The notes under the pieces were generated by a model. The model saw nothing but the letters and a program-made list of their open reading frames with translations, did no database searches and was not told the origin of the DNA. Below are positions 1 through 6,103 of a DNA stretch of 16,303 nt, one piece after another (position 1 is the stretch's first letter; every line of letters begins with the position of its first letter). The stretch is from Pseudomonadota bacterium (GTDB lineage: Bacteria; Pseudomonadota; Alphaproteobacteria; Sphingomonadales; Sphingomonadaceae), in contig JAKOWQ010000127.1 of the NCBI GenBank assembly GCA_029781465.1, positions 1 through 16,303 on the forward strand. Direction: 5' to 3'. The translations under genes and the position numbers were made by a program.

Positions 1-400
1 GCTCGCCGGGGCGCGATGCCACTGGGCGAGCAAACAGGATCACCGTCTGCTTGCGCAGCTTGGGCGGCTTGCCCTTGGCGTCGAGCGGCAGGTCGACCAG
101 ATAGCGCAGTTGCTCGCCCAGACCCGAGCTGCCGAACAGCACCGCCTGGGTCCTGGCTTCGACGTAGAAGCGGCCTTGCCCGGCCCGCAGCCCCGGCGCG
201 CGCGCGGGATCGACCGCAACCAGCTTGCGCACCTGGGCGCGAATCACCAGCGGCGCGTGGTCGGTCAGATCGGCCAGATCGGCGTAGGTTGCCGGAGAAG
301 AAGGCGCCTCCGGGAGCGAATCGGCTGCCTTCGCGACCGCGCAAGCGGGCGTCAGGACCAGTGCGAGGGCGAGCGCGAAGGGGATCGAAGAGTGGCGCAT
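1..400 (-). CDS. Secreted hypothetical protein, C-terminus beyond window
   Basis: An open frame starts at the ATG at 400-398 (minus) and stays open to the left edge, giving about 133 residues with no stop, so the gene is partial here. A GGAG ribosome binding site lies seven bases upstream. The first 23 residues form a signal peptide: a short basic start (MRH), an Ala/Leu-rich core and a likely signal peptidase I cut after ACAVA. Cys20 sits in TPAC, a poor lipobox, so a lipoprotein is unlikely. The mature part reads as a soluble periplasmic domain with alternating hydrophobic stretches (around APLVIRAQVRKLVAV and RFYVEARTQAVLF). I do not recognise the family and give no function. It is transcribed away from the tonB operon. 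The coding call rests on the signal peptide, the RBS and the uninterrupted GC-biased frame. Confidence 0.75.
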   Translation of the reverse strand, partial: MRHSSIPFALALALVLTPACAVAKAADSLPEAPSSPATYADLADLTDHAPLVIRAQVRKLVAVDPARAPGLRAGQGRFYVEARTQAVLFGSSGLGEQLRYLVDLPLDAKGKPPKLRKQTVILFARPVASRPGE

Positions 401-659
401 GTCGTCTCCAGTATGGCTTCCATTGCCCGGGGCGAGCGGCAAAGGCACGAATTTTCGCGCAGTTTTCCTTAGGTTTGAGCCCATGGCAAGTGAATCACCG
501 GTTAATGGATAAAGCGTTGCACCCCAGCAAGCTGGCCGCTAAAGCTCCGGAAAACCGGGCCTAACAAGAACAATGGGTCCCGATCTGGGCTTGCGGATGT
601 CGGGCGTCCGTATGATTTGCCGGGTTGACCGCAGGGTGGAATTATTGAGTTTGAGCGAT

Positions 660-682
660 CGAATCTCCGTGCAGGAGATTCG
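660..682 (+). repeat. Perfect 9-bp inverted repeat in the tonB leader
   Basis: CGAATCTCC (660-668) is followed by GTGCA and then GGAGATTCG (674-682), an exact 9-bp inverted repeat. It could be a dyad operator for a dimeric regulator or an mRNA hairpin in the tonB leader. There is no downstream T-run, so it is not a Rho-independent terminator. It lies 57 bases before the tonB start codon. Confidence 0.7.
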
Positions 683-689
683 GGCGTCG

Positions 690-716
690 AGTCCGGGTTT
701 CGGCCCGGTGGGGACT
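690..716 (+). repeat. Second hairpin in the tonB leader
   Basis: CCGGG (693-697) can pair with CCCGG (704-708) around the loop TTTCGG. The flanking AGTCC (690-694) can alternatively pair with GGACT (712-716). The element ends seven bases before the AGGAGA ribosome binding site of tonB, so a structured leader could affect access to it. A regulatory role is inference. Confidence 0.5.
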
Positions 717-739
717 GAACTTAGGAGAGATGCGTTTTA

Positions 740-1393
740 ATGGCATACGCAGATCGTGATACAACCAGCGAGAATATCGTTGGCCTCATCGTTTCCGGCG
801 TGATCATTGCCGTTGTCAGCTGGGGGCTGATTTCGGGAATGGCGGTCGAGGGCTTCCGGGCTGTGGTCAAGAAAGTGACCACGGTCGACATCAAGAAGGA
901 AGAACCCAAGAAGGAACCGCCGCCGCCGCCCAAGAAGGTCGCCGCGCCGCCGCCGATCGTGGCGCCGCCGCCGAAGATCAACGTCAGCGTTGCGCCGCCG
1001 CCGGTGCAGACCGTGGTGACCCCGCCCCCGCAGGCGCCGGTCGTGCCGATCATCGCGCCCCCGGCCCCTGTGGCACCGCCGCCGCCCAAGTTCCAGCCCA
1101 AGCAGCCGCAGCCCAAGGGGCGCTCGGGTGAGTGGGTGACGACCAACGACTATCCCTCGCGCGCGCTGCGCGAAGAGCGTGAAGGCACCACCCGCTTCCG
1201 CCTCACCGTCGGTCCCGACGGCAAGGTGACGGACTGCCAGATCACCGGTTCGAGCGGCAGCCCGGACCTTGACGATGCGGCCTGCGCCAACCTGCGCCGG
1301 CGCGCCCGCTTTGCTCCGGCCACCGATGGCGAAGGTCAGCCGACCACCGGCTACTACGCCAATGCGGTGCGCTGGCAGATTCCAAAGGATTAA
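740..1393 (+). CDS. tonB: Energy transducer TonB
   Basis: A 217-residue TonB-family protein with the family layout. It has a short cytoplasmic N-terminus, one membrane anchor at about residues 13-35, a long Pro/Lys- then Pro/Val-rich periplasmic linker at about 55-127, and a C-terminal TonB domain at about 132-215 (YPSRALREEREG, then RFRLTVGPDGKV). It should carry energy from the ExbB/ExbD motor to outer-membrane TonB-dependent receptors. It is the first gene of tonB-exbB-exbD-exbD, with 73 bases to exbB. AGGAGA at 723-728 lies 11 bases from this ATG, a long spacing. An out-of-frame ATG at 730 opens only nine codons. The anchor contains no histidine, although the transmembrane His of E. coli TonB is important for coupling. 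Cys166 and Cys182 lie in the C-terminal domain. Confidence 0.93.
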   Translation: MAYADRDTTSENIVGLIVSGVIIAVVSWGLISGMAVEGFRAVVKKVTTVDIKKEEPKKEPPPPPKKVAAPPPIVAPPPKINVSVAPPPVQTVVTPPPQAPVVPIIAPPAPVAPPPPKFQPKQPQPKGRSGEWVTTNDYPSRALREEREGTTRFRLTVGPDGKVTDCQITGSSGSPDLDDAACANLRRRARFAPATDGEGQPTTGYYANAVRWQIPKD

Positions 1394-1466
1394 GTTCAAC
1401 CAAGCCTTTACGGTCGGTTTTGCCGGCCAAACCATCCATTCAAATTCTTCTTGAGAGGGACACTCC

Positions 1467-2234
1467 ATGCAAATCCTTAAGCTTCTGGCCGATGCACCTG
1501 CCAACGCCGCGCCCCAGACCCAGTTCGGCATCAAGGAAGCCCTGATGCCGCACGGCGAACCCAACTGGGTTGGCATTATCGTGCTCATCCTGCTGGTCAT
1601 CATGCTGTTCGGCTCGCTCTTCATCCTGTTCACCAAGTGGTACGACCAGAACAAGATCCTGGGCCAATACGCCAACCTGAAGGCCAATTTCTGGCGCGCT
1701 CCCTCGCTCAAGGAAGGCGCCGCCAAGCTCGAGAAGGACAGCGCCTGGCGCCAGATCGTCGACGACGGCCTTGCCGCGGAAGAAACCCACAGCAAGATGA
1801 CCGACGCGATGGAAGCGCACGACTGGCTGCACGGTTCGCTGGCCCGCTCGGAAGCCTCGATCAACTCCTACCTCGCCAAGGGCCTGCCCTGGCTGGCAAC
1901 CACCGGCGCGACCGCTCCGTTCATCGGACTGTTCGGTACGGTTATCGGTATCTACCGCGCGCTGATCAACATCGGCATCGCCGGTTCGGCCTCGATCGAC
2001 AAGGTTGCCGGTCCGGTCGGTGAAGCGCTGATCATGACCGCGATCGGTCTGCTCGTCGCGGTGCCCGCGGTGCTCGCCTACAACTACCTGCAGGGCCGCA
2101 ACAAGCGCATCGCCGAACTGCTGACCGGCTTCTCGACCGATGTTCTTGCCTACATCAACTCGAAGGGTGCGGTTAAGCCGGCTGCCGCGGCCGCCAAGCC
2201 CGCCGCCGCTCCCGCTCCGGCCGTCAAGAAGTAA
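1467..2234 (+). CDS. exbB: TonB-system proton channel subunit ExbB
   Basis: A 255-residue MotA/TolQ/ExbB-family inner-membrane protein. Three membrane helices are visible at about 34-56, 143-165 and 185-208, with a large cytoplasmic loop at about 60-140. The family signatures are present: GATAPFIGLFGTVIGIYRAL in helix 2 and GEALIMTAIGLLVAVPAVLAYN in helix 3, which line the proton path with ExbD. Its length is close to that of E. coli ExbB. The C-terminus carries an Ala/Pro/Lys-rich tail at about 235-255, probably disordered. GAGAGGGA at 1453-1460 is a good ribosome binding site six bases before the ATG. It follows tonB and precedes two exbD genes, so ExbB rather than TolQ is the best name; no tolA, tolB or pal is nearby. 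Confidence 0.95.
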   Translation: MQILKLLADAPANAAPQTQFGIKEALMPHGEPNWVGIIVLILLVIMLFGSLFILFTKWYDQNKILGQYANLKANFWRAPSLKEGAAKLEKDSAWRQIVDDGLAAEETHSKMTDAMEAHDWLHGSLARSEASINSYLAKGLPWLATTGATAPFIGLFGTVIGIYRALINIGIAGSASIDKVAGPVGEALIMTAIGLLVAVPAVLAYNYLQGRNKRIAELLTGFSTDVLAYINSKGAVKPAAAAAKPAAAPAPAVKK

Positions 2235-2246
2235 GCCGCCGAGCAT

Positions 2247-2278
2247 GGCCCGGGCGGAAGCCAGCTTCCCCCGGGTCC
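2247..2278 (+). repeat. Strong hairpin just after exbB
   Basis: GGCCCGGG-C-GGAAG (2247-2260) pairs with CTTCCCCCGGGTCC (2265-2278) around the loop CCAG. That gives 13 base pairs including one G-T, with a single bulged C at 2255. It begins 12 bases after the exbB stop. The following sequence (GGCTTTCTG) has only a weak T-run, so complete termination is unlikely. Partial termination or protection of the upstream mRNA 3' end is possible. Confidence 0.65.
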
Positions 2279-2288
2279 GGCTTTCTGA

Positions 2289-2331
2289 CCGGTTGCTGGC
2301 CAGGGCGCCTCGCGCGCCAGACAGCGACCGG
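2289..2331 (+). repeat. Second hairpin in the exbB-exbD spacer
   Basis: CCGGTTGC (2289-2296) pairs with GCGACCGG (2324-2331), eight pairs with one G-T wobble. Within it CTGGC (2296-2300) and GCCAG (2316-2320) can form an alternative inner stem. It ends nine bases before the purine-rich ribosome binding site of exbD. With the hairpin at 2247-2278 it fills most of the 122-base spacer. Confidence 0.5.
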
Positions 2332-2356
2332 ACAACGCAAGGATAGGATGTAACCC

Positions 2357-2893
2357 ATGGCGATTTCGGTAGGCGGCGCCGGCGCGGAAGAAAAGCCGAT
2401 GTCGGACATCAACACCACGCCCCTCGTGGACGTGATGCTGGTGCTGCTGATCATCTTCCTCATCGCGGTTCCGGTCGCCATTCAGACGATCGAAAAGCTG
2501 CACATTCCGGTCATGGCTTCGGTGGAATCGAAGGACAAGGTCGAGAACCTGCTGCTGACCGTCAGCACCTCCGACTCTTCGGGTCGCAGCGCTGGCGATC
2601 CGGGGTTCGAAGGCGCTTCGACCTACGGCGAATGCCGGATTTATTTCAACAACATCACGCCCGTCGATTCGAACGAACTGCGCGATCTGGCCTTCAAGCG
2701 GCTCGACGCGATCGTGAAGAAGGCCGGCGGCCCCGAAGCGCTCGTCGCCAACCCGGAACTGGTCCCGCAGGTCCATATCCGCGGTGACGTCAACGCTCCG
2801 TGGCGCTGCATCGCTGGTGCGATCTTCAACGTCCAGATTTCGGGCTATCCGACGGTGGGCTTCATTTCGACCCCGGTTGATCCCAACGGATAA
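2357..2893 (+). CDS. exbD: ExbD-family biopolymer transporter, first copy (long form)
   Basis: A 178-residue ExbD/TolR-family protein with a short cytoplasmic N-terminus, one membrane helix at about 23-43 and a periplasmic domain. The signature MSDINTTPLVDVMLVLLIIF is present, with Asp25 as the membrane-embedded proton-carrying residue of the family. E. coli ExbD has 141 residues; the extra length lies mainly in a Ser/Gly/Asp-rich stretch at about 70-92 and in the C-terminal half. Cys93 and Cys151 are both periplasmic and could form a disulfide. The purine-rich AGGATAGGA (2340-2348) serves as ribosome binding site, eight bases from the ATG. It is clearly different in sequence from the next exbD, so the pair is not a recent duplication. 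A heteromeric ExbD assembly is possible but not shown. Confidence 0.92.
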   Translation: MAISVGGAGAEEKPMSDINTTPLVDVMLVLLIIFLIAVPVAIQTIEKLHIPVMASVESKDKVENLLLTVSTSDSSGRSAGDPGFEGASTYGECRIYFNNITPVDSNELRDLAFKRLDAIVKKAGGPEALVANPELVPQVHIRGDVNAPWRCIAGAIFNVQISGYPTVGFISTPVDPNG

Positions 2894-2945
2894 TCCGGCC
2901 GTCCGGCTGAAGCAGGCCGCAACCATTTTTCAGGAGTAAACCACC

Positions 2946-3404
2946 ATGGCAATGTCAGGCGGCAAGGACGATGGCGAGCCGATGATGGAAATGAACACGA
3001 CGCCGCTTATCGACGTCATGCTCGTTCTGCTCATCATGTTCATCATCACCATCCCTCCGGCGACCCACTCGGTGAACATCGACCTGCCCAACCCGTCGGC
3101 CCCGCCGCCGGATGTCGTGGTCAAGCGCGACAAGAACAAGCTGGTCATCACCGCGGACAACCAGATCCTGTGGAACGGAACCGTGCTCGACGGCGGACAG
3201 CTGCTCAGCACGCTTCAGTCGACCATGTCGATCAAGCCCGAACCCGAGTTGCAGTTCCAGCCCGATCCGCAGGCGCCCTATGACACCGCGGCCCAGGTGC
3301 TGAACATCATCAAGGGATCCGGGGTGACCGCGTTCGGTTTCGTCGGCAACGAACAGTTCTCCGAATTCGGCAAGGCTCCTAACGCTCCCAAGGCGTCGAT
3401 GTAG
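2946..3404 (+). CDS. exbD: ExbD-family biopolymer transporter, second copy
   Basis: A 152-residue ExbD-family protein, close to the usual length. One membrane helix spans about 21-40 with the signature MEMNTTPLIDVMLVLLIMF; Asp23 is the family's membrane aspartate. The periplasmic part (SVNIDLPNPSAPPPDVVVKRD, then DNQILWNGTVLDGGQLLSTL) matches the classic ExbD/TolR fold, so this copy is the more canonical of the two. AGGAG at 2932-2936 lies nine bases before the ATG. It is the last gene of the tonB operon, 52 bases after the first exbD, and is followed by the terminator at 3431-3463. It should act with ExbB and TonB at the inner membrane. Confidence 0.93.
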   Translation: MAMSGGKDDGEPMMEMNTTPLIDVMLVLLIMFIITIPPATHSVNIDLPNPSAPPPDVVVKRDKNKLVITADNQILWNGTVLDGGQLLSTLQSTMSIKPEPELQFQPDPQAPYDTAAQVLNIIKGSGVTAFGFVGNEQFSEFGKAPNAPKASM

Positions 3405-3430
3405 ACCCGATCGGACCAAGGAAACAGACC

Positions 3431-3463
3431 AAGGGGGCGGAGCGATCCGTCCCCTTTTTCTTT
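3431..3463 (+). terminator. Rho-independent terminator of the tonB-exbBDD operon
   Basis: AAGGGGGCGGA (3431-3441) pairs with TCCGTCCCCTT (3446-3456) around GCGA, 11 pairs with one G-T wobble. A T-rich run, TTTTTCTTT, begins at 3455. It sits 27 bases after the last exbD stop and is oriented for plus-strand transcription. Confidence 0.9.
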
Positions 3464-3526
3464 GTCGGGCACCTCTCCACACACCACAAGCGCCGTCGAC
3501 GAACGGTTCCGCTCAGCCTCCTCGCA

Positions 3527-3547
3527 GGCCTTGGTTTCGGCAAGGCC
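3527..3547 (-). repeat. Perfect 7-bp hairpin downstream of the helicase gene
   Basis: GGCCTTG (3527-3533) and CAAGGCC (3541-3547) form an exact inverted repeat around a seven-base loop, 16 bases past the minus-strand helicase stop. No T-run follows on the minus strand, so it could stabilise the mRNA end but is not a standard terminator. The remaining bases between 3464 and 3563 show nothing else. Confidence 0.45.
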
Positions 3548-3563
3548 GCGCCCCGTTAGCCCG

Positions 3564-6017
3564 TCAGTCCAGAGCAGACTCCTCGCTGGCACGCATCGCC
3601 GCTCCCGCCAGGCTCTCTGCTTCGAACAGCAGTTCGTCGTCGGCCATGCCCTGCGGCATGCTTTCGCGGCCGATCATCACCAACACTGGCACCGCCAGAG
3701 GGCTGATCCGATCGAGCCGGACATGGCGAACCTCGCGCCCGGCCCGTTCGAGCAATCCGGCGAGCCGCCCAACATCGGTCATCCGTGCCCGGGCATCGGC
3801 CCAGGCGGCATCGATCAGCATGTGATCGGGCTCGTACTTGCGCAGGACATCGTAGATCAGATCGGTCGAGAAGGTCACTTGCCGCCCGGTCTTGCGTTTG
3901 CCGGGGTGCTGCCGCTCGACCAGCCCCGAAATCACCGCCACCTCGCGAAAGGCGCGGCGCAGCAGATAGCTGTCCTGAACCCACTCGACGAATTCATGGG
4001 TCAGGATGTCAGGGGAAAGCAGGGCAGCCGGATCCTCGATCGGCCTCAGCCCCCAAACCGCCAGCGCATAATCGTTGGCAACGAAGCCCAGCGGCGCCAG
4101 ACCGCGCTCTTCCATCCGCCGCGTCACCAGCATGCCCAGCGACTGGTGCGCCGGCCAGCCTTCGAAGGTATAGAAGACGCAGTAGTGGCGCCTTTCATGC
4201 GGGAAGGTTTCGACCAGAAGCGTCCCCGGTTCGGGCAGCGCCGATCGCCAGTTCTGCATCTCGAGCCACTCGCGCAGATCGTCAGGGAAGCGGGCCCAGC
4301 CCGCCCGGTCAGCCATCAGGCCCTGCACCCTCTGCGAGAGATGGGTGGTGAGCGGCATGCGCGCACCCATGTAGCTGGGGATCGCACCCGAACCCTTGGC
4401 CGCGCGGACCAGCAGCTGCGTTTCGCGGATCGCTTCGACTTCCAGATCAAGCCCCGCAAAGCGGAAGGTCGCGCCGGGCCGCAGGCTGGCGGCGAAATTC
4501 TCTTCGACCCGCCCCAGCGAGCGGCCGTTGCGGAACGCCACCTCGACCATCTCCGCATCCAGAATGATCCCGGCGTTGAGGCGGTGACGCGCGGCGTGTT
4601 CGGGGTGGGTCAGCCGCCACAGCCCGTCCCGGCCCTGAACGATCCGTCGCAGCTTCTCGTAGGCGCGCAGCGCATAGCCCCCGGTGGCAACGAAATCGAT
4701 CACCCGCCGCCAGCTGGCCTCGTCGAGCCAGCGGTAGGCGCGCGCCGTGCGCACTTCGGCCAGCAGCGCGGCGGCATCGAACGGCCCGGCACAGGCCCGG
4801 CCCATGACATGCTGGGCCAGAACGTCGAGCCCGCCCGCGCGGAACTCCTCGCCGTCGCGTTGGCCCTCGACCACGGCTTGCTGCGCGGCGAATGCCTCAA
4901 GGTATTCAAAGCGGTTGCCCGGAACCAGCAGCGCCTTGCTCGGCTGATCGAGCCGGTGATTGGCCCGTCCGATCCGTTGCAACAGCCGCGACGAGCCCTT
5001 GGGCGCGCCCATCTGCACCACCAGATCGATATCGCCCCAGTCCACTCCCAGATCGAGACTGGCGGTGCAGACCAGCGCGCGCAGCTCCCCCCGCGCCATT
5101 GCCGCTTCGACCTTGCGCCGCGCCTCTTTCGAAAGCGAGCCGTGATGGATCCCGATCGGCAGGTGATCCTCGTTCGCGTCCCACAGCTTCTGGAAGATGA
5201 ATTCGGCCAGAAACCGCGTGTTGGTGAAAACCAGCGTGGTGCGGTGCGCCCGGATCGCATCGTAGAGCTGGGGCACCGCCCAGGCGGCGGCGTGGCCGCC
5301 CCAGGGCACGCGGGCATCCTCGGGCAGGAGGATCGCCAGCTCGGGCGCGGCGCCCTGCTCTCCTTCGACCAGCGCGACCCGCTCCGCCTCGCCGCCCGGC
5401 GCCAGCCAGCCGCGGTAGTCGTCCGGATCGGCCAGTGTTGCCGAGAGCGCCACGCGCTGCATCGCCGGGGCCAGGGCCTGAAGCCGGGTCAGCGCCAGCG
5501 CCAGCAGATCGCCGCGCTTGGTGTTGGCAAAGGCGTGGACCTCGTCGATCACCACCCGCTTGAGCGTGGCGAACAGCGTATCCGCCTCCGGGTAGGACAG
5601 CAGCAGCGAGAGCGATTCGGGCGTGGTCAGCAGCACGTGCGGGGGCCGCGCGCGCTGGCGGGCCTTGCGTTCGGACGGCGTATCCCCGCTGCGCGTCTCG
5701 ATCCTGAGCGGCAGGTCCAGATCGGCAACCGGCGCCAGCAGGTTGCGCTGGACATCGTGGGCCAGGGCCTTGAGCGGCGAGACGTAGAGCGTGTGCAGTC
5801 CCTCGGGCGGAACCGACGGCGCCAGCGCGGATGGACAGAAATCCGCCAGGGTGGGCAGGAAGCCCGCCAACGTCTTGCCCGCGCCGGTATCGGCCACCAG
5901 CAGGGCATGACGGCCCGCGCGCGCAACCTCCAGCATTTCCGCCTGGTGCCGCCGCAGCCGCCAGCCGCGCGCGGCGAACCATGCAGCAAGTTCGGTGGGA
6001 AGCGCCGGGGCGGTCAT
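3564..6017 (-). CDS. Ligase-associated DEXH-box DNA helicase (Lhr-Core type)
   Basis: A superfamily 2 helicase of 817 residues from the ATG at 6017, about the length of the ligase-associated DNA-damage-response DEXH helicases. Visible motifs include a Q-like RRHQAEML near residue 22, Walker A TGAGKT (44-49), motif Ia SPLKALA (80-86) and TTPESL (131-136). DEVH (158-161), SAT (192-194) and motif VI QRIGRANHR (347-355) complete the core. After the two RecA domains comes the long Lhr-type C-terminal region (winged helix plus Lhr-specific domain). Characterised Lhr-Core enzymes are ATP-dependent 3'-to-5' translocases and are commonly clustered with an ATP-dependent ligase, an MBL-fold exonuclease and the nuclease PdeM; none is adjacent here. 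The frame extends upstream to 6311, but homology-like sequence begins at MTAPALP. No clear ribosome binding site precedes 6017, so the start is moderately certain. Confidence 0.9.
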   Translation of the reverse strand: MTAPALPTELAAWFAARGWRLRRHQAEMLEVARAGRHALLVADTGAGKTLAGFLPTLADFCPSALAPSVPPEGLHTLYVSPLKALAHDVQRNLLAPVADLDLPLRIETRSGDTPSERKARQRARPPHVLLTTPESLSLLLSYPEADTLFATLKRVVIDEVHAFANTKRGDLLALALTRLQALAPAMQRVALSATLADPDDYRGWLAPGGEAERVALVEGEQGAAPELAILLPEDARVPWGGHAAAWAVPQLYDAIRAHRTTLVFTNTRFLAEFIFQKLWDANEDHLPIGIHHGSLSKEARRKVEAAMARGELRALVCTASLDLGVDWGDIDLVVQMGAPKGSSRLLQRIGRANHRLDQPSKALLVPGNRFEYLEAFAAQQAVVEGQRDGEEFRAGGLDVLAQHVMGRACAGPFDAAALLAEVRTARAYRWLDEASWRRVIDFVATGGYALRAYEKLRRIVQGRDGLWRLTHPEHAARHRLNAGIILDAEMVEVAFRNGRSLGRVEENFAASLRPGATFRFAGLDLEVEAIRETQLLVRAAKGSGAIPSYMGARMPLTTHLSQRVQGLMADRAGWARFPDDLREWLEMQNWRSALPEPGTLLVETFPHERRHYCVFYTFEGWPAHQSLGMLVTRRMEERGLAPLGFVANDYALAVWGLRPIEDPAALLSPDILTHEFVEWVQDSYLLRRAFREVAVISGLVERQHPGKRKTGRQVTFSTDLIYDVLRKYEPDHMLIDAAWADARARMTDVGRLAGLLERAGREVRHVRLDRISPLAVPVLVMIGRESMPQGMADDELLFEAESLAGAAMRASEESALD

Positions 6018-6103
6018 CTGGCGAATGTGGGTGCATCGGCGCCGGGAAGGAAGAACAAAAGTTTGCCCTTCCCAGCCGGTCGCGCGGCTGTCACATCGAA
6101 GCC
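6018..6103. promoter_or_regulatory. Divergent spacer between helicase and MgtC-like genes
   Basis: These 86 bases must hold the promoters for both divergent genes unless either is leaderless. GGGAAGG (6044-6050) and CCTTCCC (6067-6073) form an exact 7-bp inverted repeat flanking the AT-rich AGAACAAAAGTTTG. The near-dyad GAAC-N4-GTTT lies in its centre. I cannot place -35 and -10 hexamers with confidence on either strand. Confidence 0.45.

Larger units (their letters stand above)
401..739. promoter_or_regulatory. Divergent intergenic region upstream of tonB
   Basis: These 339 bases separate the minus-strand secreted protein from tonB, and I find no convincing gene in them. The region is AT-richer than its surroundings, as expected for promoters. 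A possible -35 (TTGACC, 625-630) precedes an AT-rich stretch around 640-653, but no good -10 hexamer sits at the standard distance, so I do not place the tonB promoter precisely. The 3' part holds two hairpin-forming elements (660-682 and 690-716) and the tonB Shine-Dalgarno AGGAGA at 723-728. The absence of a Fur box is a negative reading by eye only. Confidence 0.5.

Noticed and set aside
110..472. Plus-strand frames of 120 and 182 codons at the left end.
   Set aside because: They lie antisense to the minus-strand secreted protein, which has an RBS and a signal peptide. The plus-strand products look random.
1416..1433. Near-palindrome between tonB and exbB centred on GCCGGC.
   Set aside because: Only a short five-base arm flanks the central palindrome with a mismatch and no T-run; likely chance in GC-rich DNA.
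6053..6064. GAAC-N4-GTTT upstream of the DNA-repair helicase, resembling a LexA box.
   Set aside because: GAAC-N4-GTTC is the Gram-positive LexA form; alphaproteobacterial LexA uses direct repeats of GTTC spaced by seven bases, and no such pair is seen here.
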